Assembly (NCBI GenBank): GCA_024704175.1
Contig: CP085629.1
Coordinates: forward strand, 6,262,001 to 6,326,000
Direction of reading: 5' to 3'
From: Paenibacillus sp. P25
GTDB lineage: Bacteria > Bacillota > Bacilli > Paenibacillales > NBRC-103111
Length of the DNA: 64,000 bases
The number at the start of each line of letters is the position of its first letter. Within the stretch, counting starts at the first letter, position 1. A program made the position numbers and the translations under genes. Below the pieces are notes generated by a model, which did not search any database, was not told the DNA's origin, and saw only the letters and a list, made by a program, of their open reading frames with translations. Of this stretch, positions 1 through 8,235 are shown piece by piece.

Positions 1-1
1 T

Positions 2-1102
2 TTTCATACGGTAAAAGGGTCGCTGCTTGATACTCTCGGATATGACCAAGCCTGTCAACGCGAAATGGAGAACAGTATTCGCATCGCCGATGAGCTTGCG
101 TCCCGCAACCAACAATATTGGCTAATTCATTTGGATCATGGAAAGTTGCTACCATACCAAAAACTCGCCGAAATTTTTTATAAACAAAGAGACTTAAATA
201 AAACTGTCTTTTTTCTGACGAAGATTTTGAACATTGATCCTAAACAATTTGCTGCTTTATATAAATTAGCCCATTTATTATCACAAAAAGAAACCGATCA
301 AGATGTTATTACATTCTTTGAAAAGCTTTATACAAATGATAATCCAGCTTACTGTCTGATGCTTTTCCAAACCTTCTTGCAGCTGGGCCAATCTTCTTTA
401 TGCCGGCATTATTATTCTCTTTGTATGAAACATGAGGTAAAGCTGAGTGATATCGACTACCTGCGTTACTATTTGATTATTAATGAATCCGGATTATTCG
501 AGCAAAAAATGAAAGAAACGGACTTTTCCTCCACTTCAGCCGAAAGTTGTAAGTCGCTGCTTCTAGCTGCTTTGACTTGGAATAAACCCGATTATCTTGC
601 GCCGCTTGGAACCCTTACGGAGGAGGGGAAGACAAGTCTTTATGCTCTTGGTCAAGCCTTGTTGAATTTCGAATCCAGTAGCTTAGACAACCATGAAGAG
701 GCGATCTATACGTTAATGATCGATTTATTTGCAATCAAATCTTTTGAAGCATACGATTCGCTTATAAATCGATATATCAGTCCGTCGCTTCTCAATAAAT
801 TAGCTCACTATTTTTACAAACAAAATTTTATCGAAATGGCCCTAAATTATTATTCGATATTGTTGGATAATCAGGCAATGGAAACCACCGGTTTTTATAA
901 TCTCGCGATGTATTATTTGTACGAAGGCAGCGACCGTGAGGAAGGGCTTCAATTCCTTGCGCAAGCAATAGAGCTGGAACCGGATCATTTGCCGCTATAT
1001 GCCACCTGGCTGGAACATTGTACAGATAAAGAACTCAATAAAAAGTATAAGGAGCGACTCGATACTCAGCTTCCCAGCTGCAGGAATATACAGTTCGCAT
1101 AG
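2..1102 (+). CDS. TPR-type protein, C-terminal part (truncated by window edge)
   Basis: The reading frame is open from base 2, upstream of the first ATG at 65, so the gene begins outside the window and only its C-terminal part is visible. The visible protein is helical and TPR-like, with repeated motifs of the type 'A..Y..Q.....A......LDP', for example around residues 25-60 and near the C-terminus. Proteins of this shape in Paenibacillus flagellar regions are often GT2 glycosyltransferases with C-terminal TPR repeats, like the complete gene at 3956-5017. The catalytic part is not visible, so the glycosyltransferase assignment is inference. It is co-directional with fliD, 100 bp upstream of it. 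Confidence 0.6.
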   Translation, partial: FHTVKGSLLDTLGYDQACQREMENSIRIADELASRNQQYWLIHLDHGKLLPYQKLAEIFYKQRDLNKTVFFLTKILNIDPKQFAALYKLAHLLSQKETDQDVITFFEKLYTNDNPAYCLMLFQTFLQLGQSSLCRHYYSLCMKHEVKLSDIDYLRYYLIINESGLFEQKMKETDFSSTSAESCKSLLLAALTWNKPDYLAPLGTLTEEGKTSLYALGQALLNFESSSLDNHEEAIYTLMIDLFAIKSFEAYDSLINRYISPSLLNKLAHYFYKQNFIEMALNYYSILLDNQAMETTGFYNLAMYYLYEGSDREEGLQFLAQAIELEPDHLPLYATWLEHCTDKELNKKYKERLDTQLPSCRNIQFA

Positions 1103-1147
1103 GTGGATGTCAAAAAAGGGTTGCATATTCATTTATCTTATCCGTAA

Positions 1148-1155
1148 TCCGATAA
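1148..1155 (+). promoter_or_regulatory. Candidate SigD -10 element for fliD
   Basis: The octamer TCCGATAA lies about 50 bp before the fliD start and resembles the flagellar sigma -10 (GCCGATAT). The same CCGATAAA core occurs before flgM and yvyF in this window. No convincing TAAA -35 lies 14-16 bp upstream, so this is weak. Confidence 0.3.
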
Positions 1156-1204
1156 ATATTTATGTACAGGCATTTTGAAAATTAAAATAAAAGGAGGAAT
1201 GAAC

Positions 1205-2710
1205 ATGTCAGTTACTCGTATCTCGGGAATCAATTCCGGCATGGATATTGACGGATTGGTCACGAAGTTGATGACTTCTGAACGCTCGACCCAAACCAAG
1301 CTGAAGCAGCAGGTACAGACACTGACTTGGAAGCAGGATGCTTATAGGTCTGTCAACACGCTCGCCGCTTCTTTGAGGGACATGGCCTTCAATTTGCGGT
1401 TTAGTTCGAACTGGGCAAAAACCGCGGCCACTACTTCGGACCCTACTAAAATTACCGTGACATCAGACCCGAATGCCCAAACTGCATCGCACCAAATTAC
1501 GGTAACTAAGCTGGTCGCCGGCACCAGTAACAGTAGCGCCAGCGGCATCTATGCCGCCGCGGGAAAAAGCGGCACGCTGGACCCTAATGATTCGCTCCAA
1601 AATCAGGCCAGCAACTTGGGCTTCAGCTTAACCAGCAATACGGTCGTGATTAATGGAAAAACGATTACGGTTGACCCTAGCAAATCTTTAAACGATTTTA
1701 TTAACCAGGTGAATACCTCGGGTGCCGGCGTCACGATGACCTATGATTCCTATTCCGATAAGGTGGTACTGGCGACGAATTCGATCGGGGCTTCGGCTAA
1801 AATCGATTTTACCGGTACCAGCGGTTTTGATAATAGCGTGCTGAAGATGGTGGGACTCAGTTCCACGACCAAAACGGGTAATGATGCCATCATCAATATT
1901 GACGGTTTGGACACCACCCGCCCTTCCAATAACTTTAGTTTGAACGGAGTCAACTACACGTTATTGGGTACAACCACTCAGGCTGTTTCGGTTAACGTTG
2001 CTCAGGATACTTCCGCAATCAAAAAGTCTATTACCGATTTTGTCGATAAATACAATACCCTGATTACTACTTTATCGGCAAAAACCAATGAACCGAAATT
2101 TCGCGATTATGCACCGCTCACGGACGATCAAAAGAGTGCAATGAAAGACTCCGATATCACGCTTTGGAACCAAAAAGCGCAAAGCGGCTTACTGCACAAC
2201 GATGACTTGCTGAAGAAAGCCTATTCTGACCTTCGGTTGACGATGATGAACAAGGTCACCAATACTTCCGGAAGCTACGATATGCTGGCCGATATCGGAA
2301 TCACCACGGGATCTTACAATATCAATGACCCTACTTCGGCCGGCAAACTGATTATCGATCAGAATAAATTGGATGCAGCTTTGGCTACGGACCCGAATGG
2401 TGTTGTGAATTTGTTTGCCAATATAGGCGCGGATGGTTCAACCGATCGCGGTATCGCTCAGCAAATTGATGATGTCATGACGAATTTCGTCAGCTCTCTG
2501 ACCAAACGTGCAGGGGTTACCGGTAATGTCTACGACAACAAGAATTACCAAATTGGCGACCAAGTAGCTAGTTTAGAGCTGAAGATTACGGAATGGGATG
2601 CCAAGCTTAGTAAGAAAGAAGATTACTATTACTCGATGTTCAGTAAAATGGATACAGCCATCGGTAATGCTAACGCGCAAATGTCCTGGCTCCAGAGCCA
2701 AATGGGATAA
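1205..2710 (+). CDS. fliD: Flagellar hook-associated protein 2 (filament cap)
   Basis: FliD caps the growing filament and directs flagellin folding outside the cell. The 501-residue product begins SVTRISGINSGMDIDGLV, the conserved FliD N-terminus, and ends in a coiled-coil region (KITEWDAKLSKKEDYYYSMFSKMD) typical of the C-terminal D0/D1 part. The start is set at ATG 1205 because AAGGAGG (1191-1197) lies 7 bp upstream; an earlier in-frame TTG at 1175 would place that ribosome site inside the gene. In Bacillus subtilis fliD is co-directional with fliS and fliT. Here it is on the opposite strand and converges on fliT. Confidence 0.95.
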   Translation: MSVTRISGINSGMDIDGLVTKLMTSERSTQTKLKQQVQTLTWKQDAYRSVNTLAASLRDMAFNLRFSSNWAKTAATTSDPTKITVTSDPNAQTASHQITVTKLVAGTSNSSASGIYAAAGKSGTLDPNDSLQNQASNLGFSLTSNTVVINGKTITVDPSKSLNDFINQVNTSGAGVTMTYDSYSDKVVLATNSIGASAKIDFTGTSGFDNSVLKMVGLSSTTKTGNDAIINIDGLDTTRPSNNFSLNGVNYTLLGTTTQAVSVNVAQDTSAIKKSITDFVDKYNTLITTLSAKTNEPKFRDYAPLTDDQKSAMKDSDITLWNQKAQSGLLHNDDLLKKAYSDLRLTMMNKVTNTSGSYDMLADIGITTGSYNINDPTSAGKLIIDQNKLDAALATDPNGVVNLFANIGADGSTDRGIAQQIDDVMTNFVSSLTKRAGVTGNVYDNKNYQIGDQVASLELKITEWDAKLSKKEDYYYSMFSKMDTAIGNANAQMSWLQSQMG

Positions 2711-2736
2711 AATCCATACGCTTATTAATCAGCATA

Positions 2737-2773
2737 AAAGAGATGCTCCCCATACATTGAGGAGCATCTCTTT
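2737..2773. terminator. Bidirectional terminator between fliD and fliT
   Basis: A perfect 13-bp inverted repeat (AAAGAGATGCTCC / GGAGCATCTCTTT) with an 11-nt loop sits between the convergent fliD and fliT genes, with short A/T runs on both sides. Confidence 0.85.
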
Positions 2774-3141
2774 ATTGTTGCCGATCTACAAAAAAACCTT
2801 CGGTTTGCGAATACCGTGACTTGATACCGTTTCGTCATGGCCGCATTTCTAAACTCTTGTATCTTATTCGAGAATTCAGTTCGAAGTGTGCTAAGCCTTG
2901 TCATCACTTCCTGTTCACGAATTAAGCATTCCTTTAGGATTTCTATTAACTTTTGAGGAAGTTCTACCTTCGGCACTTGCGACAGGAGTTCGTCAGCTTG
3001 CTTTCTAAGAGTAGCTTGAACCGACTGTAATTTTTCAAATTCGTTCATATCATTTTCATCCAACAATTCAAGATCAGCCATTTGATGAGAAATCTCTTTC
3101 ATCCGGTGAAAGATTAATTCGAGTTGGGACCATTCTTTCAT
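2772..3141 (-). CDS. fliT: Flagellar export chaperone FliT-like (frameshift near C-terminus)
   Basis: Small helical protein directly after fliS, in the position of FliT, the export chaperone family for FliD. Its start overlaps the fliS stop by 4 bp. As read, the frame runs on into the terminator hairpin and ends at 2725. Removing one base near 2818 restores RYQSRYSQTEGFFVDRQQ and a stop at 2772, just before the hairpin, giving 122 residues. This matches the C-terminus I expect for Paenibacillus FliT, so an extra base in the sequence is likely. Confidence 0.75.
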
Positions 3142-3527
3142 ACCGATACCTTACTGCCACTTGACTTTACTTGTTTTAAAGCTTGAGCCCATGTATCGCG
3201 TAGTTCCGTCATCAGTCGGATCACATCATTAATGCTGTCCGTATCCATTTTCATGTTTCCTGTAATCAATTTACTTCTCATAAATTGATAAAGGGCATAT
3301 AAGTTATGGGAAATCTCGTAATTCATATTAAGTGTTATGACCAGCTCGTCGATAATGTCCATAGCTTTCTTTAAATTCTCGTTTTTGCTTTCATAATTTT
3401 TTTGACCAATGTTATCGACAGCTTGTTTCATAAATTTAAGACACCCGTTGTAGAGCATTAAGGTCAAATCGCCTGGATGAGCCGTGTTGATTTGGGTAGT
3501 CATGTATTTATTGTGAGCTGGATTCAT
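3138..3527 (-). CDS. fliS: Flagellar secretion chaperone FliS
   Basis: FliS binds the disordered C-terminus of flagellin in the cytoplasm and prevents premature assembly. The 129-residue product has the family start (NKYMTTQINTAHPGDLTLMLYNGCLKFMKQA) and the helical body with NMNYEISHNLYALYQFM. It sits between flaG and fliT with almost no spacing, which indicates one flaG-fliS-fliT operon. Confidence 0.95.
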   Translation of the reverse strand: MNPAHNKYMTTQINTAHPGDLTLMLYNGCLKFMKQAVDNIGQKNYESKNENLKKAMDIIDELVITLNMNYEISHNLYALYQFMRSKLITGNMKMDTDSINDVIRLMTELRDTWAQALKQVKSSGSKVSV

Positions 3528-3532
3528 TCCTC

Positions 3533-3901
3533 TTACCTCTTTTCATCAATGATCTTGCCATTAATTTCTTCCAGCTTATCCAACATTTCAAGGACTTTCT
3601 CCGGCGGAAACTCACGGATCACTTCCTTTGTTTCCGTATTAACCAGCTTTATGACTATATCGCCATGCGGCTTATGAACGCTGAACTCTGCATGGCTCGG
3701 GGGGCCCGATAATGCTTTATTTATGCGCTCAAGCATTTTGACCAATGCTTCTTCCGACATGGAAAGTTCAAACTTTTCTTTATGCATTAGTTCCACAGCC
3801 GATGCCGGAGGTACCGGTTTAACGTTTTCAGCATCCGTACTAGTAGTGACGCTAGATTTAGTATTGATATAATGATTCGAACTAAATGATTGGATGGTCA
3901 T
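3533..3901 (-). CDS. flaG: Flagellar protein FlaG
   Basis: FlaG-family protein (B. subtilis YvyC), implicated in filament length and number. The C-terminal half carries the family signature: a helix, then FSVHKPHGDIVIKLVNTETKEVIREFPPEKVLEMLDKL, then a charged helix. The start at ATG 3901 is preferred because it follows GGGGGG; an upstream in-frame TTG at 3916 would contain that site. The product is 122 residues. It is first in the flaG-fliS-fliT operon and has its own SigD-like promoter. Confidence 0.9.
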   Translation of the reverse strand: MTIQSFSSNHYINTKSSVTTSTDAENVKPVPPASAVELMHKEKFELSMSEEALVKMLERINKALSGPPSHAEFSVHKPHGDIVIKLVNTETKEVIREFPPEKVLEMLDKLEEINGKIIDEKR

Positions 3902-3932
3902 TACTTTTCCCCCCAACTGGTTTATATCCTAT

Positions 3933-3958
3933 ATATCGACTTTTTCGGATGCTTTTTA
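3933..3958 (-). promoter_or_regulatory. SigD-type promoter for flaG-fliS-fliT
   Basis: On the minus strand TAAA (3955-3958) is followed after 14 bp by GTCGATAT (3933-3940), a 7/8 match to the flagellar sigma -10 GCCGATAT. The -35 overlaps the stop of the upstream glycosyltransferase gene. Confidence 0.75.
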
Positions 3959-5017
3959 AAGAGATTTTGTTAAATTCTGTAGTCTTTCCACTGCGGGTCC
4001 ATACTGATCTTGTGCCGCCTGCTTATAATACTTCAATGCCTGTTCCTTCTTATTGGTAACCTCGTAATAGACCCCCAAATTATAAGATGCTTTGAATGTA
4101 CCTACCCCTTTTACGGAGGAGAACTTCCGCGTTTCTCCAATCTGTAATGCCTTTATGAAGTAGGATTCGACGTCTTGGATCTTCCCGGTATCCATGGCGA
4201 GCAATCCCATGAGAAAGAACAGATCCGGGAAATCGTTATATTGATATGTAAAGGGCGTCAGCAGTTCTTCAGCCAATCTGCTGTGTCCCAGATCTTTCAG
4301 CACATATCCCAACATGACCAGCATGACGGGGTAATACAAGTTATTTTGTTCATCTACAGCCAGGCATCGTTCCAATGTGTCTAATGCCAGCTTCTTTTCA
4401 CCAATGGAATAGTATAATTTAGCTAATTGGTAGAGCATATAACCGTCTTCCGGATTCTTTTCCAGATGCTTTTGATATAAGTCAAGATACTGGGATGTTT
4501 TCTTGCCATCAGAGTATAGTTCTTCTTGGTATCCATAGTGAACCACCGTTACTCCAGTACTTTCAAAAGGAGCTACTTCACCATCAAAATGCAGCTTCTC
4601 ATGAACTGCACCCTCAAACACATACTTACGGTCATTAGGAAAAAAACGAACCATTCGATGGGTATGCCATTCGTCTTTAATACGATTTTCGATATTTACT
4701 GTGCCAGCGCGATCAGGATAGATTCTAACAAAAGCTTCAATTTGTTGTTCGGTATCCTCAGCCAGTAGTTCGTCTGCATCCAGTACCAGAATGTATTTTC
4801 CCTTCGCGATGGAGACGGAGTAGTTTCTTGCTGCAGCGAAATCCTGGATCCACTCAAACGAGCTTACAACGGCCCCGTTCCGCCTGGCGATTTCAATAGA
4901 AGCATCGGTTGACCCTGTATCGACCACAATCTTCTCATAAGATTCCGGAATACTCTGCAGGGCACGCTCCAGATTCTGTTCTTCATTGCGCACAATCATA
5001 CAAACACTTACCAACAT
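3956..5017 (-). CDS. Family 2 glycosyltransferase with TPR domain
   Basis: The N-terminal ~200 residues are a GT-A fold of family 2: SVCMIVRNEEQNLERAL, then VVDTGSTDAS, then the metal/nucleotide motif VLDADE near residue 80. The C-terminal part has TPR-like repeats (GYMLYQLAKLYYSIGEKKLALDTL and similar). The gene lies between hag and flaG, downstream of the hag terminator, so glycosylation of flagellin or another surface protein is a reasonable inference. The acceptor and donor sugar cannot be read from sequence. The reading frame is intact at 353 residues. Confidence 0.85.
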   Translation of the reverse strand: MLVSVCMIVRNEEQNLERALQSIPESYEKIVVDTGSTDASIEIARRNGAVVSSFEWIQDFAAARNYSVSIAKGKYILVLDADELLAEDTEQQIEAFVRIYPDRAGTVNIENRIKDEWHTHRMVRFFPNDRKYVFEGAVHEKLHFDGEVAPFESTGVTVVHYGYQEELYSDGKKTSQYLDLYQKHLEKNPEDGYMLYQLAKLYYSIGEKKLALDTLERCLAVDEQNNLYYPVMLVMLGYVLKDLGHSRLAEELLTPFTYQYNDFPDLFFLMGLLAMDTGKIQDVESYFIKALQIGETRKFSSVKGVGTFKASYNLGVYYEVTNKKEQALKYYKQAAQDQYGPAVERLQNLTKSL

Positions 5018-5037
5018 AGAGTCTAACCTCCGTTTGT

Positions 5038-5070
5038 AAAAAAAAGCCCATTGGAATCCAATGGGCTTTT
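5038..5070 (-). terminator. Terminator of hag
   Basis: A perfect 14-bp inverted repeat (AAAAGCCCATTGGA / TCCAATGGGCTTTT, single central base) lies 15 bp after the hag stop and is followed on the minus strand by about eight T residues. Confidence 0.92.
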
Positions 5071-5084
5071 CTGAGAGCCAGAAA

Positions 5085-5891
5085 TTAACGAAGCAATTGA
5101 AGAACGCCTTGCGGAGCTTGGTTGGCTTGAGCCAGCATCGACTGAGCCGCTTGCTGCAGAATGTTGAACTTGGTGTAAGTCATCATTTCGTTAGCCATGT
5201 CCGTGTCACGGATACGGGATTCTGCACCTTGCAGGTTCTCGGAAGTTGCACCCAAGTTGTTAAACACATGCTCCAATTGGTTTTGCGTAGCACCCAGGTC
5301 AGAACGTGATGCGTTAACGGACTCGATTGCTGCGTCAACTTTAGCCAGCTCAGCGCGTGCACTTGCATTGTCAGTAATACTTCCAAGTGCCAATCCGTCA
5401 AGTTTGATACTAGAGAGGTTAACAGTAACCGTCACACCGCTGTCCACACCGGTTTGAATATCAACATTAGTTGCGCCGGTTTTCAAAAGAGTAATACCGT
5501 TGAATTTCGTGTTGTTTGCGATGTCGCTGATCGCGCCGGTCAATTTGGTATACTCGTTGTTAATTGCAGTAATGTCAGTGGTGTTGTAAGTTCCGTTCGC
5601 CGCTTGCGTTGCCAGCTCTTTCATACGAGTCAGCATGTCGGAAACTTCGCTCATTGCACCCTCTGCCGTTTGAACCAGGGATACGCCGTCTTGCGCGTTG
5701 CGTTGTGCTTGGTTCAGGGACTTGATTTGCGAGCGCATTTTCTCGGAGATCGAGAGACCTGCTGCATCGTCTGCTGCACGGTTGATACGGTAACCGGAAG
5801 ACAGCTTCTCGCTGGATTTGCCTTGCTGGATGTTGTTGGCTACCAGGTTACGGTGTGCGTTCATTGCGTTAAGATTGTGGTTGATAATCAT
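5085..5891 (-). CDS. hag: Flagellin
   Basis: Structural subunit of the flagellar filament, 268 residues. It has the conserved N-terminal D0/D1 (MIINHNLNAMNAHRNL, then SSGYRINRAADDAAGLSISEKM) and C-terminal D1/D0 (ESRIRDTDMANEMMTYTKFNILQQAAQSMLAQANQ ... VLQLLR). The surface-exposed D2/D3 region is reduced to about 60 residues (roughly 125-190), so this is a short flagellin. The start ATG at 5891 follows a strong ribosome site, GGGAGGA. The gene has its own SigD-type promoter, a leader with a CsrA-type hairpin, and a strong terminator. It is monocistronic except for possible read-through into the glycosyltransferase gene. Confidence 0.97.
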   Translation of the reverse strand: MIINHNLNAMNAHRNLVANNIQQGKSSEKLSSGYRINRAADDAAGLSISEKMRSQIKSLNQAQRNAQDGVSLVQTAEGAMSEVSDMLTRMKELATQAANGTYNTTDITAINNEYTKLTGAISDIANNTKFNGITLLKTGATNVDIQTGVDSGVTVTVNLSSIKLDGLALGSITDNASARAELAKVDAAIESVNASRSDLGATQNQLEHVFNNLGATSENLQGAESRIRDTDMANEMMTYTKFNILQQAAQSMLAQANQAPQGVLQLLR

Positions 5892-5900
5892 GGTGATTCT

Positions 5901-5937
5901 TCCTCCCTGAATTTTAAAATTTCCACTTCCTTGTGGA
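5901..5937 (-). promoter_or_regulatory. CsrA-binding leader of hag mRNA
   Basis: In the hag leader a 5-bp stem (TCCAC/GTGGA, 5922-5937) displays the loop AAGGAA. The loop and flanks read ACAAGGAAGT, 9 of 10 against the CsrA consensus ACARGGAUGU. A second GGA-rich site (CAGGGAGGA) coincides with the ribosome site just before the ATG. This two-site layout is the known B. subtilis hag arrangement for CsrA repression. csrA and fliW lie immediately upstream. Binding itself is inferred. Confidence 0.75.
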
Positions 5938-5962
5938 GTAGGCTCTTAGCCTTACAATATAT

Positions 5963-5990
5963 ATATCGAAAGTCTTAGACAAAAAGTTTA
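5963..5990 (-). promoter_or_regulatory. SigD-type promoter of hag
   Basis: On the minus strand TAAA (5987-5990) is followed after 16 bp by TTCGATAT (5963-5970), a 6/8 match to the SigD -10. The leader to the hag ATG would be about 65 nt and would include the CsrA-type hairpin. Confidence 0.8.
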
Positions 5991-6011
5991 TAGCTGAATT
6001 CAAAAAACTCT

Positions 6012-6251
6012 CTATTTTTCAAGTTTATTTGGAAGCGTTAGCTTTCTAAGCTCGGCCAAATCCATTTTGGTTTCTGCAGCCTCCCGATTACTTTCCTGGA
6101 CGGCCAAGTAGATCTCTTTGCGCAAAACATGGACTTCAGACGGTGCATTAATGCCAATTTTAACTTGATCTCCTTCAACGGCTGAAATAACAATCTCTAT
6201 ATTATGATTCAGCATGATCGATTGTCCCTTTTTTCTTGATAAAATCAGCAT
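6012..6251 (-). CDS. csrA: Carbon storage regulator CsrA (translational repressor)
   Basis: 79-residue RNA-binding homodimer that blocks ribosome binding at GGA motifs. The sequence has the full CsrA core (MLILSRKKGQSIMLNHNIEI ... DQVKIGINAPSEVHVLRKEIY), including the conserved Leu4 and the GINAP..V.V.R.E segment that forms the RNA-binding surface, followed by a variable tail. It starts 3 bp after the fliW stop, so the two are translationally linked, and it sits directly upstream of its likely target, hag. FliW is the known antagonist. Confidence 0.97.
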   Translation of the reverse strand: MLILSRKKGQSIMLNHNIEIVISAVEGDQVKIGINAPSEVHVLRKEIYLAVQESNREAAETKMDLAELRKLTLPNKLEK

Positions 6252-6254
6252 AAC

Positions 6255-6677
6255 CTACTCCCCGCCCCCTTCAGTTGGATTTTTGAAAAGCGGTTCTTTC
6301 GTTGAATAATCGCTCTTTGGTGGAAGGACAACCTGTCTTCCGGACCCGTTGGTTACATTAAGAATCAGCGGAGCAAGCAAGTTGACCGTGGAGTTGGAAA
6401 AAGGCTTCTGAATAGTCACGATCCCTACGATGGCCGCCTCTTCGTGTGATTGAAGTTCTAATACATCCTTGGTCGTTTCATCAAGTTCCAAGTTATAGTC
6501 AGGAAAAAAAACAAAGGGGTTTATCACAAGAAAACCGATATGCTCATCTTCCTCACTTTGGAGATAAGCATATACCGGATTCTCCTCCATCACGGAAAAG
6601 TGAAACCGGTCAAGCCGGTTAAACCCCAAGAGACTCCCATTGAAGGAAAACACTTTATCGTGTAATACCGTTAACAT
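6255..6677 (-). CDS. fliW: Flagellar assembly factor FliW
   Basis: FliW binds either flagellin or CsrA. When flagellin is exported, free FliW sequesters CsrA and hag translation resumes. The 140-residue product has FliW features: the LLGFNRLDRFHF segment, DEHIGFLVINPFVFFPDYNLEL and VNLLAPLILNVTNGSGRQVVL. The N-terminus is slightly divergent from the usual 'F..GLPGF'. The ribosome site GGAGGG precedes ATG 6677. A 24-bp perfect palindrome separates it from the upstream DUF6470 gene. Confidence 0.95.
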   Translation of the reverse strand: MLTVLHDKVFSFNGSLLGFNRLDRFHFSVMEENPVYAYLQSEEDEHIGFLVINPFVFFPDYNLELDETTKDVLELQSHEEAAIVGIVTIQKPFSNSTVNLLAPLILNVTNGSGRQVVLPPKSDYSTKEPLFKNPTEGGGE

Positions 6678-6698
6678 AAATACCCTCCATAAAAGGTA

Positions 6699-6722
6699 AT
6701 GCTATAGCTTAAGCTATAGCAT
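6699..6722. repeat. 24-bp perfect palindrome between DUF6470 gene and fliW
   Basis: ATGCTATAGCTT is followed immediately by AAGCTATAGCAT, giving a perfect dyad that ends 2 bp from the upstream stop and about 20 bp before the fliW start. In mRNA it could form an intercistronic hairpin. The weak T-run after it argues against full termination. Confidence 0.7.
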
Positions 6723-6724
6723 CC

Positions 6725-7290
6725 TTATTTATACAAATCATAATTGGTTACTTGAATATCAATGGAGTTCATTTGTTTCATATAAATTTCGACAGACCCG
6801 GGATGGTATTGGATATCCACCTTCCCAGGGATATATTGAATGTTAGGCTTCACCGGTTCAATATTCGTGATAGGTTTCTTCGCTTCATAATGAACCTTAA
6901 CATTCATGCTAGAAGCCGGACCCACATACTGAACAGGATTTTTAGGCGGAAATGCTCCTTTGGCAATATCGGCAAAAGCATTTTTCGGGTTCGTGATTTG
7001 TGCCATCCGGTTCCCGTCTTCGACGATTTTGGCAATCGCCTGCAGTGCTATTTGGGGCATCTGGCTATAGATGGTATGAAGCCACTCCATATGGTTGCCG
7101 ACTCCTAGTGCTGCCCATGCCGCAGAAGAATCTATCTGCAGTTCACCCGGTTCCGAATGAAAATCCATCCGTGCTGGGGGCGCTCGATCGTTAATTCTCC
7201 TCTTGGCGAATGAATATCGACCGAAGCGTTATGGGTTTGGATCCCGATCTGACCATAAGTTTGGTGAATGGATAACCGCTGCAGGTTCAT
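6725..7290 (-). CDS. DUF6470 family protein (YviE-like), frameshifted
   Basis: Flagellar-locus protein in the position of B. subtilis yviE; its function is unknown. The open frame from 7168 lacks the N-terminus. The missing part reads from ATG 7290 (ribosome site GAGGCG): MNLQRLSIHQTYGQIGIQ, then IHSPRGELTIERP. Adding one C to the C5 run at about 7175-7179 joins the two as ERPPARMDFHSEPGELQID. The span is one base short of a multiple of three, as that predicts. The restored 188-residue protein has repeated 'G.L.ID' and beta-rich 'IQYIPGKVDIQYHPGSVEIYM' segments typical of the family. Confidence 0.8.
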
Positions 7291-7310
7291 AAGTTCGCCT
7301 CACTTTAGGC

Positions 7311-8216
7311 TTATCTCAGGTAATCCAATAAACTGGGCTGAACGATTTTCGCCCCGACCGATAAAGAAGATTGATAAACATTCTGATCCATTTGCAAATT
7401 GGTGTAGGTCTCCGCCATATCGGCGTCTTCCACCTTGCTGTCCAATGCGGTAAGGTTCTGAGTTAAATCTCCGAGTCTGTTATCTATCAAATCGACACGA
7501 TTAGTTCGCGCTCCTACCTCCGCCCGCATATCCAAAAACTTATTCAGACGGCTGTCCAGCTTGTCCATTAAGGCGCTGGCTTGCGAGGGCTGACCGTTGG
7601 CAAAAGCAGTTTGAATTCCTTTTAGAACAGCAAACGTATTGTCTGCTTCCGATTTGGAACCAAACACTTCATTTCCGGTGACATTGATAGGAATGGTAAT
7701 CCCTGCGCCAAACTGGAACTTGATTTGCTGCGTATCCGGATCGACTTGACTCGCCGTTCCGGCCGTTGCCGTAGAATACGGCTGTTGATCGGTCTTTTGC
7801 CCGTTAAAAATATACTTCCCATTCATCTTATCATTGCCCAATGTTACAACCTGCTCGTAAATTTGACCCATTTCTTGAGCAATGGCATTCAAGGCTGTCT
7901 GGGGATTCGTTCCGTTAATGCCTTGTACGGTTAACTCCTTCGCTCTTTGAAGCAAGTCTCCAATCTGCCCCATTACCGTATCCGTATGATCCAGGTAGGA
8001 TTTCGCCATATCTACATTCTTCTGGTATTGCTCATTCATCGAGAGTTCACTGCGGTATCGGAGTGCATAAGTAACGCCTACCGGATCGTCCGAAGGAGTA
8101 TTGATTTTCTTTCCCGTTGACGCGGTATTCTGATCCTTACTCAAACGCTTTAAATTGCTCGTGATATTGCTAAGCGGCTGCGAATGCATCATGCTCTGGG
8201 TTACGCGTATCGGCAT
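7311..8216 (-). CDS. flgL: Flagellar hook-associated protein 3
   Basis: FlgL is the hook-filament junction protein next to the filament. The 301-residue product starts MPIRVTQSMMHSQPLSNI, contains the flagellin-like NTASTGKKINTPSDDPVGVTYALRYRSEL region, and ends with ADMAETYTNLQMDQNVYQSSL...ILQPSLLDYL-type sequence (here KIVQPSLLDYLR). It follows flgK by 20 bp in the same operon. The reading frame is intact. Confidence 0.96.
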   Translation of the reverse strand: MPIRVTQSMMHSQPLSNITSNLKRLSKDQNTASTGKKINTPSDDPVGVTYALRYRSELSMNEQYQKNVDMAKSYLDHTDTVMGQIGDLLQRAKELTVQGINGTNPQTALNAIAQEMGQIYEQVVTLGNDKMNGKYIFNGQKTDQQPYSTATAGTASQVDPDTQQIKFQFGAGITIPINVTGNEVFGSKSEADNTFAVLKGIQTAFANGQPSQASALMDKLDSRLNKFLDMRAEVGARTNRVDLIDNRLGDLTQNLTALDSKVEDADMAETYTNLQMDQNVYQSSLSVGAKIVQPSLLDYLR

Positions 8217-8235
8217 GATCTTGACCTCCTATTCA

